A stretch of DNA of 64,000 bases from Candidatus Krumholzibacteriota bacterium (GTDB lineage: Bacteria > Krumholzibacteriota > Krumholzibacteriia > JAJRXK01): the NCBI GenBank assembly GCA_024276305.1, contig JAJRXK010000069.1, positions 1 to 64,000 of the forward strand. The letters run 5' to 3'. The notes under the pieces are model-generated. The model worked only from the letters and a program-made list of their open reading frames with translations, did no database searches and was not told the DNA's origin. Shown here piece by piece: positions 54,670 through 62,340 of this stretch (position 1 is the stretch's first letter; each line of letters starts with the position of its first letter). The position numbers and the translations under genes were made by a program.

Positions 54670-56131
54670 ATTCCCCGCTTTGGCACTGCAGCTCCTCCTG
54701 CGCGATCACGAAGACTGGAGAGAACATCCCGTAGCCGTGATCGATCGGGACAAAGCGCAGGCAACTCTACTCGAGGTGAACCGCCATGCTGCGGCCGCAC
54801 GAGTTCTTCCTGGGCAACGCTATGCCACCGCCTTGTCCCTCTGTGCAGGATTACGTGCGGAGGTCATCGGCGCCTCCGTCCTGCAGCGAACTACCGATGA
54901 CATCCTCATGGCTTTGCGCCACTTCAGCTCCGGCGTCGAAGCCAGCGCAGCAGAACCAGGCGTATTCTGGGTCGATGCCAGCGGGCTCTCGCTGCTCTAC
55001 CCATCCCTCGATGATTGGGCCGGCTCCATACTTCGTGAGTTCGACGAACGCGGCCTCTACGCTCGGGTGGTGGTCGGATTCACCCACTTCGGCACACGAG
55101 TGCTCACCCGCAATGGGAAACGGATACAGATCTTCGATCGACGTGATGTGGAGCTCATCCACGCACATCGCATCGACATGAGTCGACTGCCTCTCGCTCC
55201 ACCACTCCTCGAAGTCTTCCACAAACTCGGCGTGCAGACCCTGGCCGATTTTGCGCGATTACCCGCAGCTGGCATTCGCCGACGATTCGACATGAACGTT
55301 TGTCGCCTGCATCAGATGGCAACCGATGATTTGTGGTCTCCACTGCAACCTCTACCGCCTCTGGACCCGCTTCAATTTGCCGAACACCTCGACTACAACG
55401 AACGAGATCTCGACAGCTTGCTGCGCCGCCTCGAAGAGCACCTCATCGCTCTACGATCCAAGCTACTGCAACGTCGACGTCTCCTGAGTTCCCTGCAGTT
55501 GCGACTGCGACTCGAGGACGGAACCCAACACGAGGAGCGTCTGCAACCAGCCTATCCCACCTTGGATCTCGACCAGGTGATGCAACTGTTGCGACTGCGA
55601 CTCCAGGGATGCGATCTGAGAGCAGGGGTGATCGGGGTTGCCATGGAGGTCGAAGAGCGAAGGCCCTCCCAGCAGCAGATGGAGCTCTTTTCCGCTCATG
55701 CACGGCGTGATCTCACCGCCGCCCACCGTGCCTTCGCCCGCATTCGAGCCGAGTTCGGCGACCATGCGGTGCAGATCGCATCCCTCCGGGACGGACACCT
55801 TCCCCAGGCCCGCTTCACTTGGACACGGCTGGGGTCTCTGTGCGAGGCTCATCCCCGTCTGGTGCAGACCCCGCATTTACTGCGCCGCATCGCCGATCAT
55901 CCCATCGTTGTCTCTTCTCCTCGGCGCAAGGAACCCGACGGTTGGCTCATTGCCGGTCTCGGTGGAGGAGCAGTCGAAGAGCTGCGCGGACCCTACGTAG
56001 TCTCGGGAGGATGGTGGGCACGTGACATTCATCGTGAATCCCACTACGTGCGCACTTCCCGTAGTGGGTGGTTGTGGGTCTACTTCGATCGCCGTCGTCG
56101 ACGCTGGTATCTACAGGGGTCCATCGAATGA
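54647..56131 (+). CDS. imuB: ImuB, catalytically inactive Y-family polymerase-like protein
   Basis: A 494-residue Y-family homologue that acts as an adaptor in SOS mutagenesis. The first catalytic motif, normally an Asp-rich D-x-D-x-F-F, reads CIEFPALAL, and the second has VFWVDASGLSLL without the acidic pair, so it should not polymerise. The helix-hairpin-helix/thumb region (LGVQTLADFARLPAAGIRRRF) is kept. QQQMELF (about 340) looks like the beta-clamp-binding motif that recruits the machinery. The C-terminal 140 residues are the ImuB-specific domain. I chose the GTG at 54647 because AGGAGG lies 6 bases upstream. ATG codons at 54632 and 54656 are alternatives. Overlaps imuA, and its stop overlaps dnaE2 by ATGA. 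Confidence 0.88.
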   Translation: MDRMACIEFPALALQLLLRDHEDWREHPVAVIDRDKAQATLLEVNRHAAAARVLPGQRYATALSLCAGLRAEVIGASVLQRTTDDILMALRHFSSGVEASAAEPGVFWVDASGLSLLYPSLDDWAGSILREFDERGLYARVVVGFTHFGTRVLTRNGKRIQIFDRRDVELIHAHRIDMSRLPLAPPLLEVFHKLGVQTLADFARLPAAGIRRRFDMNVCRLHQMATDDLWSPLQPLPPLDPLQFAEHLDYNERDLDSLLRRLEEHLIALRSKLLQRRRLLSSLQLRLRLEDGTQHEERLQPAYPTLDLDQVMQLLRLRLQGCDLRAGVIGVAMEVEERRPSQQQMELFSAHARRDLTAAHRAFARIRAEFGDHAVQIASLRDGHLPQARFTWTRLGSLCEAHPRLVQTPHLLRRIADHPIVVSSPRRKEPDGWLIAGLGGGAVEELRGPYVVSGGWWARDIHRESHYVRTSRSGWLWVYFDRRRRRWYLQGSIE

Positions 56132-59100
56132 CCGATCCCCTTTACGCGCCGCTCTGGTGCAAGAGCAATTACTCCTTCTTGGAGGGGGCTAGCCACCCTG
56201 AAGAGTTGGTCGAAGAAGCGCAGATCCTGGGCTTGCAGCACCTCGCCCTCACCGATCGTGATGGAGTATATGGAGCGGTGCGCGCGCACATGGCGGCCCG
56301 CAACACCGATGTACACCTCGTCCTGGGAAGCGAACTCACGATGGAGGACGGAACCACCCTCGTGGTTCTCGCCGAGAATCGAGAGGGGTGGCGACAACTC
56401 TGCCGATTGATCAGCCGAGGGCGGCTGCGGTGCGAGAAAGGACATTCCCAACTGCACTGGCGTGAAGTATGTGAACATTCCGATGGACTGATCGCTCTGT
56501 GGGGGGGGCGAAACAGTCATCTGGTAGCGGAGGCCGATCCTCTGTTCATTGCGCGCCAACTTCGGGATGCCTTCGGCAATCGTCTCTACGCTCTGATCGC
56601 GCGACACCACGAAGCCACGGAAGTTCGACAGGAGCGTCGTCTGCGAGAGCGCGCTCAGCGCTATGGATTGGAAACCGTCGCCACCACCGAAGTGCTTTAC
56701 CATCATCCTTCACGTCGCGATTTGCAGGACACGCTCACCTGCATTCGCCATCACTGCACCCTGACCACCGCCGGCACACGCACTCATCCCAATGCTCAAC
56801 ATGGACTGCTTTCTCCTCTGCGCATGCGGATGCTCTTTCATGACGACCCTTCCTCCGTGGCCCGTAGCCATGATCTGGCACAGCGCTGTCAGTTTTCACT
56901 CGCTGACCTTCATTACCGCTATCCTTCTGAACTTCTTCCCGATGGACGGAGGCACCATGAACATCTCCGCACCCTGACCTATGAGGGGGCGCGTGAGCGA
57001 TATCCACGGGGCATGTCCTCAACCGTGCGGCATCAGCTCGACCGGGAGCTTCTTCTGATTCGAGAGCTCCAGTACGAAGGCTACTTTCTCACCATGCATG
57101 AGATCGTGCGATTCTGCCGGCAGGAACAGATTCTGTGTCAGGGCCGCGGATCCGCGGCGAATTCCGCAGTGTGCTATTGCCTGGGCATCACGGCCATCGA
57201 TCCGGTGCGCATGGGCCTGCTCTTCGAGCGATTTCTTTCGAAGGAGCGTTCCGAGCCTCCCGATATCGACCTCGACATCCAGAACGACCGGCGCGAGGAG
57301 GTCATTCAGCACGTCTACCAAAAATACGGCCGCACTCATGCGGCAATGGTGGCCAATGTAGTACGTTATCGCTCGCGTTCTGCGGTACGGGAGATCGGCA
57401 AGGTTCTGGACCTCCCCGAAGTTGCCGTCGATCGGCTCGCCAATCTGCTTTCCTACGACCAACCCATCACCCCCGAGCTCCTCACCGGAGCCGGCTTCGA
57501 TGTGCAGAGCAGTATTCACCAACACCTCCTGCGGTTGACGGTCGCGATTCAGGACTTTCCCCGGCATCTCTCCATCCATCCCGGCGGATTCCTTCTGGGT
57601 CACGAGCCCGTGCATGACCTCGTGCCCATCGAGAATGCGACCATGGAGAATCGGACCGTCATTCAATGGGACAAGAACGATATCGAAGACCTTGGCCTGT
57701 TCAAAGTAGATCTCCTGGGGCTTGGCATTCTCACCGTGGTGGACAAATCACTGCGCCTGCTGCGCGAGCACCAACAGATCGACCTCTGCATGGCCACGAT
57801 CCCCGTCGACGACGAAGCCACCTTCGCGCAGATTCGACAGGGCGATACCGTGGGCGTATTCCAAATCGAAAGCCGGGCGCAAATGGCCATGCTCCCGCGA
57901 CTCGAGCCACGCACCTGGTACGACTTGGTCATCGAGATCAGCATCGTCAGGCCCGGACCCATCACCGGAGGCATGGTCCACCCCTACCTCCGACGACGAA
58001 ATGGCGAGGAAGCGGTGGACTACCCCCACCCCTGTCTCGAACCCATCCTGCAGAAGACCCTGGGGATTCCCCTCTTCCAGGAACAGGTCATGCAGCTCGC
58101 CATGGCCGCCGCCGACTACACGCCAGGAGAAGCCGATCAGTTGAGACGCGACATGGCTGCCTGGCGTATCGCCGGCAAACTCGAGCGTCACCGCGATCGC
58201 TTGGTGGCCCGCATGACCGCCAAAGGGATCGAACGAGCCTTCGCAGAGCGGGTCTTCGAGCAGATCCGGGGATTCGGAGAGTATGGATTCCCCGAGAGCC
58301 ACGCCGCAAGCTTCGCGTTGATCGCCTGGGCCACAGCTTGGTTGAAGCAGAATCATCCGGCAACGTTCTTGTGCGCCCTACTCAATTCCCAACCCATGGG
58401 ATTCTATTCTCCATCTACTCTGATCGACGATGCGCACCGACACGGGGTAACTCTATTTCCCATCGACGTTCAAGAGAGCGACTGGGATTGTACTCTGGAA
58501 GCGCTGGCCTCCGGAGATTTCGCGGTGCGGATGGGCTTGCGCTACATCAAGGGATTTCGCCGTGAGCAAGCCCAACGGATCCTCGACGCCCGAATCTCTC
58601 GTGCATTTCGGAGCATCGAAGATCTTGCGCGGCGCAGCGGGCTCGAACGTAGCGTGTTGTCACGCCTGGCGGAGGCCGGAGCCTTCGGAAGCCTCGATGG
58701 TCGCCGACGCAACGCCCTCTGGCAGGCGCGTGGATTCGCCCATGTCGCGAAGGAGACCCTCCGCCTTCAGGATCGCGAGAAGTCGGTGCCACTCCCCGAT
58801 CTCAGCGAGTTCGAGACCATCGAGTGGGACTATGCCACCGGAGGACACAGTGTACGCGGGCACCCGTTGCTGCCTCTGCGAGAGGAATTGCAACGCATGG
58901 GGATCCCCCCTGCCCGATGCCTGAATGCCCAGTCCAACGGCGCCCATGTCCAGTACGTCGGTATGGTGATCAATCGCCAACGTCCCAAGACCGCGGGGGG
59001 AGTGGTCTTCATGACTCTCGAAGACGAGACTGGTTTCGTGAATCTTGTGGTCTGGCGCCAAGTTTTTGCACAATATGCCGCGTTGGCCAAAACCGCATCG

Positions 59101-59223
59101 GTCCTCGGAGTCCGCGGCAGAATTCAGAGCCACTCGGGAGTGACCCACCTCGTCGCCGAAGAGTTCTTCGAACCACAACTCAGTCTGCGCCCGGAGCGGC
59201 GGCGCAGTCGAGATTTTCGCTGA
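56128..59223 (+). CDS. dnaE2: Error-prone DNA polymerase DnaE2 (ImuC)
   Basis: A 1031-residue C-family polymerase for translesion synthesis. The N-terminal PHP domain starts at YAPLWCKSNYSFLEGASHPEE. The palm has QGRGSAANSAVCY and the catalytic PPDIDLDI. The fingers include RPGPITGGMVHPYLRR. A C-terminal OB domain (about 920-1000) contains GGVVFMTLEDETGFVNLVVW. It is shorter than DnaE1 and lacks its tau-binding tail, as DnaE2 proteins do. The start at 56128 overlaps the imuB stop (ATGA), with ACAGGGG 9 bases upstream. Last gene of the SOS cassette. Confidence 0.95.
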   Translation: MTDPLYAPLWCKSNYSFLEGASHPEELVEEAQILGLQHLALTDRDGVYGAVRAHMAARNTDVHLVLGSELTMEDGTTLVVLAENREGWRQLCRLISRGRLRCEKGHSQLHWREVCEHSDGLIALWGGRNSHLVAEADPLFIARQLRDAFGNRLYALIARHHEATEVRQERRLRERAQRYGLETVATTEVLYHHPSRRDLQDTLTCIRHHCTLTTAGTRTHPNAQHGLLSPLRMRMLFHDDPSSVARSHDLAQRCQFSLADLHYRYPSELLPDGRRHHEHLRTLTYEGARERYPRGMSSTVRHQLDRELLLIRELQYEGYFLTMHEIVRFCRQEQILCQGRGSAANSAVCYCLGITAIDPVRMGLLFERFLSKERSEPPDIDLDIQNDRREEVIQHVYQKYGRTHAAMVANVVRYRSRSAVREIGKVLDLPEVAVDRLANLLSYDQPITPELLTGAGFDVQSSIHQHLLRLTVAIQDFPRHLSIHPGGFLLGHEPVHDLVPIENATMENRTVIQWDKNDIEDLGLFKVDLLGLGILTVVDKSLRLLREHQQIDLCMATIPVDDEATFAQIRQGDTVGVFQIESRAQMAMLPRLEPRTWYDLVIEISIVRPGPITGGMVHPYLRRRNGEEAVDYPHPCLEPILQKTLGIPLFQEQVMQLAMAAADYTPGEADQLRRDMAAWRIAGKLERHRDRLVARMTAKGIERAFAERVFEQIRGFGEYGFPESHAASFALIAWATAWLKQNHPATFLCALLNSQPMGFYSPSTLIDDAHRHGVTLFPIDVQESDWDCTLEALASGDFAVRMGLRYIKGFRREQAQRILDARISRAFRSIEDLARRSGLERSVLSRLAEAGAFGSLDGRRRNALWQARGFAHVAKETLRLQDREKSVPLPDLSEFETIEWDYATGGHSVRGHPLLPLREELQRMGIPPARCLNAQSNGAHVQYVGMVINRQRPKTAGGVVFMTLEDETGFVNLVVWRQVFAQYAALAKTASVLGVRGRIQSHSGVTHLVAEEFFEPQLSLRPERRRSRDFR

Positions 59224-59318
59224 GCCGCCCCGTTTTTCGGATGTGACGTCGGGCTCGAGACGATCTACTCTTCGGAGAGGCTCGCACCCTGCGCGACCCA
59301 ACCCGTCCCGGAGGATCC

Positions 59319-59963
59319 ATGCAGACGGATGAGTACTATGGCAACGAGCGACGTGAGATGCTGCCCTTCGTTCCGGCGGAGGCTCGCCGCATCTTGGACG
59401 TGGGTTGCGGACGAGGCTCCTTCGGGGCTGCACTGAAAGAGCGGTTGTCCTCTGCCGAAGTCTGGGGCATCGAAATGAACTCGACTGCGGCCACCGAGGC
59501 CCGGCAGGTCCTCGATGAGATTCTCTCGGGGGATGCCCTCGAAGTCTTGGCCGAACTGCCCACCGCTCACTTCGATTGCATTGTTCTGAACGACGTCCTC
59601 GAACATGTACCGCAACCCGAAGAGTTGATCACTCTCGCACGTTCCCGACTCGGTCCGGAGGGTCGAATCGTGGCGTCGATTCCCAATGTCCGCTATTTCT
59701 TCAACGTGGTCGACCTCGCGTGCTTCGGGCGGTGGGACTACACCGACGAAGGGATTCTGGACCGCACTCACCTGCGCTTCTTCACCCGATCGACGATTCT
59801 GCGCCTCTTCGCCGAGGGGGGATTCTCCGTCGAGAGAATCGAGGGAATCAACCCCACGGGCTCCCTCAAATTCTCGATCGCGAATCTTCTGTCCCTGGGT
59901 CGGTTCTCGGAAATGCGATATCTGCAATATGCGGTGGTGGCACGGCGCACTGGGGAGGATTGA
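59319..59963 (+). CDS. Class I SAM-dependent methyltransferase
   Basis: A 214-residue methyltransferase of the Methyltransf_23/11 type. SAM loop ILDVGCGRGSFGAAL (about residues 25-39), acidic WGIEMN at strand 2, FDCIVLNDVLEHVPQPEEL at strand 4 and RIVASIPNVRYF at strand 5. The DLACFGRWDYTDEG-DRTHLRFFT stretch is common in methyltransferases found in surface polysaccharide and glycosyl gene clusters, although no such cluster is here. GGAGGA lies just before the ATG. Substrate unknown. Confidence 0.88.
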   Translation: MQTDEYYGNERREMLPFVPAEARRILDVGCGRGSFGAALKERLSSAEVWGIEMNSTAATEARQVLDEILSGDALEVLAELPTAHFDCIVLNDVLEHVPQPEELITLARSRLGPEGRIVASIPNVRYFFNVVDLACFGRWDYTDEGILDRTHLRFFTRSTILRLFAEGGFSVERIEGINPTGSLKFSIANLLSLGRFSEMRYLQYAVVARRTGED

Positions 59964-60002
59964 ACCCTCCCTTCGACCCCCACTGTCCGATCCGGACCAT
60001 CC

Positions 60003-60635
60003 TCACTCGAAGGCCTGAGGATCCCCCTTGCCCACCCGCACCACTTGGGGCAAATCCTCCTCGAAGCGAATGAGAGTGGTGGGATCGAGTCCGCAGGGTC
60101 CGGCGTCGATGACCAGATCCACCTTGCCATCGAGGCGATCCCGGATTTCGCGGAAGTGGTTCAACGGCAGGTCTTCGCCGGGCATGCGCAGCGAAGAGGT
60201 CAGCAGGGGCTCGCCCAGATCGCTGAGAATCAAGCGGAGGATCTCGTAGTCCGGCACCCGCAACCCAATGGTTTTCTTCTTGGGATGCTGCAATCGGCGG
60301 GGAACCTCCCGCGTCGCCGGGAGCAGGAAGGTGTACGGTCCCGGGGTATGCGCCTTCAAGAGTCGGTAGACCGGTGTCGAGTACTTGGCGTACGTGCTAG
60401 AGTCCGAAAGATCGCGACAGATCAAGGCGAAGTTGTGCTTGGCATCCTTGTTCCGGATCCGCCGGATGCGATCCGAGGCCGCCTTGTCTCCGATGTGGCA
60501 GCCGATCGCGTAGGTCGTGTCCGTGGGGTAGACCACCACCCCACCCGAACGAAACACTTCGACCGCCTGATGGATGAGTCTCCGCTGGGGAGTCTCGGGA
60601 TGGATCTTCGAGTACAAGGTCAATGCGCTCAGCAC
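60003..60635 (-). CDS. YrdC/YciO/Sua5 family protein (L-threonylcarbamoyladenylate synthase-like)
   Basis: A 210-residue YrdC-fold protein. The RNA/ATP-binding groove is marked by VVVYPTDTTYAIGC, KDAKHNFALIC, PGPYTFLLPAT and TIGLRVPDY. YciO-type proteins differ from TsaC in the K-R-x-(S/T)-x-N motif. Here KHNFALIC resembles YciO, so it may not be the tRNA t6A enzyme itself. The fold makes threonylcarbamoyl-AMP from threonine, bicarbonate and ATP. Convergent with the methyltransferase (39 bases between stops). Confidence 0.88.
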   Translation of the reverse strand: MLSALTLYSKIHPETPQRRLIHQAVEVFRSGGVVVYPTDTTYAIGCHIGDKAASDRIRRIRNKDAKHNFALICRDLSDSSTYAKYSTPVYRLLKAHTPGPYTFLLPATREVPRRLQHPKKKTIGLRVPDYEILRLILSDLGEPLLTSSLRMPGEDLPLNHFREIRDRLDGKVDLVIDAGPCGLDPTTLIRFEEDLPQVVRVGKGDPQAFE

Positions 60636-60740
60636 TCCTGGGATCGGATCTCGCCAAGGAGTATCCCAGAAGCTCGGATCACGACAAGGCGGGATTCGCA
60701 GGCCACCGTCGACCGCACGTTGACCTGCCCCGCCGAGCGA

Positions 60741-60974
60741 TCAGCCCCAGAACCGAGAAATGCTCCACACCCACCACGGTAGCGCCAAGGGTAGCCCCCA
60801 AGCCAACCACCGCCGACCGCGCGGACTGAAGCGCTGAAGTGCCAGCCGGGACCTCGTTGCCAAGTCGGCCTTCTTCTTCGACTTCCAATCGTAGGTCGTC
60901 ATTGCCAGCAGACAAAGAGCGTTTCCTGCCACTCCAATGGCGGCCATCACGAAGTTCCAGGGAATCGCGCTCAT
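60741..60974 (-). CDS. Small membrane protein, unknown
   Basis: A 77-residue protein with two hydrophobic segments (WNFVMAAIGVAGNALCLLAM at about 5-24 and WLAWGLPLALPWWVWSI at about 57-73) flanking a basic loop (KSKKKADLATRSRLALQRF). AGGAAGG lies a few bases before the ATG at 60974. Its start is 19 bases after the stop of the lipoprotein gene, so they form a unit. No family recognised. Confidence 0.6.
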   Translation of the reverse strand: MSAIPWNFVMAAIGVAGNALCLLAMTTYDWKSKKKADLATRSRLALQRFSPRGRRWLAWGLPLALPWWVWSISRFWG

Positions 60975-60993
60975 CTCGACCTTCCTCTCGTCT

Positions 60994-61905
60994 TCAGTTT
61001 CCCCACCAACCGAACCAATCTCCGACGGTTTCGACCACCGTGACGATGGCGCAGACCGCCGACATGGAGATGGACGGAATGAAAATCGTGCCGCAGAACG
61101 GGTTCCAGACGCACCACCCAGAAGCCAGGGAGCCCACCCCGGCCCAAGCGCACATCGACCGCCACGGCGTCGAGTCGGTCCACCGGCCGAGAATCTCGAC
61201 CTCAGCGAGATCACGACCCGCGACCTTGCCGGCCGACGCCACCAACCAGCGTTGGAAGTCGGGAGAGAAGAGGAGTGCCTCCAGACGATCCTGTTCGGCC
61301 GTGGAGAGAGAAAGTCCCACCTCTTGGGCCGCCTCGAGGGCCTGTCTCTCCACGACTTCGGATTGGGGATCCTCCACCGTACCCTCCGCCGACACCGAAT
61401 GGGTGAAAACTCGATCGCCCACTCGGAGGGTGGTCCGCCTGGTGCCCCTGCGGAGATCCACGAGGAGGCTGGATCCGAAGTCATGATCGGCATTCCTCCA
61501 CTGGAACTCCGCTTTCATCGTCCCCTCCCGGGGCCGGGTGGCACCGAAGGCCATCGACGACCGAGTGGTCGGGGACTCGAGGATTCCGGCGAAGCCGTGG
61601 TCGAAATCTACGGCGGGCAGCAGGGATTCGGGAGCCGGGCCCAGACGAAACTCCCACGTGGATTCCTCGTGCGACCGATCGTCGTCGAGGCCCACGAAGC
61701 GAGCCTGGACCACCAGCTGATGGGCCTGAGAATCCACCTCGAAGTCGAGGAGCTCCACTGCCCCGACCTCGGTATCGATCACCGCCAGAGGCCGGGACGA
61801 CGGGGGAAGAGTGGTGCGATCGCCACAGGCCACGAGGAGAACTGCGGTCATGGCGAGGGACAGAGACCGTCCCCATGCAGGGAAGTGCGTCCGAAGGAGA
61901 TGCAT
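60994..61905 (-). CDS. Lipoprotein of unknown function with hydrophobic Cys/Trp-rich C-terminus
   Basis: A 303-residue lipoprotein (lipobox TAVLLVACGD, Cys near residue 27). The middle is beta-rich (VGAVELLDFEVDSQAHQLVV; EFQWRNADHDFGSSLLVDL) and then helical (VVERQALEAAQEVGLSLST). The last 55 residues are hydrophobic with cysteines and tryptophans (SMCAWAGVGSLASGWCVW, VCAIVTVVETVGDWFGWW), reading like one or two membrane segments, odd for a lipid-anchored protein. GGGG lies about 5 bases before the ATG. No family recognised. Paired with the small membrane protein downstream. Confidence 0.72.
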   Translation of the reverse strand: MHLLRTHFPAWGRSLSLAMTAVLLVACGDRTTLPPSSRPLAVIDTEVGAVELLDFEVDSQAHQLVVQARFVGLDDDRSHEESTWEFRLGPAPESLLPAVDFDHGFAGILESPTTRSSMAFGATRPREGTMKAEFQWRNADHDFGSSLLVDLRRGTRRTTLRVGDRVFTHSVSAEGTVEDPQSEVVERQALEAAQEVGLSLSTAEQDRLEALLFSPDFQRWLVASAGKVAGRDLAEVEILGRWTDSTPWRSMCAWAGVGSLASGWCVWNPFCGTIFIPSISMSAVCAIVTVVETVGDWFGWWGN

Positions 61906-62340
61906 GACAACCCCATTCAGGGAGGTCGATGATTGGCTTCGATCCGCAAGACATGCAGTCCGCGTGCCGGGACTGTGAATTCACTCAACCTTCAGTCATA
62001 ACGCAACTTACGGCATTTCCCGCCGACACTTCCGATCTCCGCCACTGTCCGGGATCCGGGAATCCGGAATGTCGGTACGGATCCGAGAGGTCTCGATGTT
62101 GGCCCACAACATCACGCGGAACTTTCAGATGGAAACTGGGGCTGGATTGAGAGAGCGCAACTAGAAAAGAACGCCGTGACCGGTCATCAATGCCATTCCG
62201 ACACTACGTTTCGAGCTCCTCCATCGGGCTAGCCAGCGGTGAGGTACACCCTCCGCCTCGCCAACAACCAGAACACCAGATCTCTCTTCGAAAACATCCT
62301 TCCACGACTCGATGCGACCTAGACTGTTGTCACATCAGGG
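61906..62340. other. 435-base gene-free region
   Basis: Lies between the start of the lipoprotein gene and the end of the SNF2 gene, both leftward. It is less G+C-rich than its surroundings and contains the short palindrome TGACCGGTCA. I see no tRNA, attachment repeat, or protein-like open frame. It may mark the edge of an acquired segment. Confidence 0.4.
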
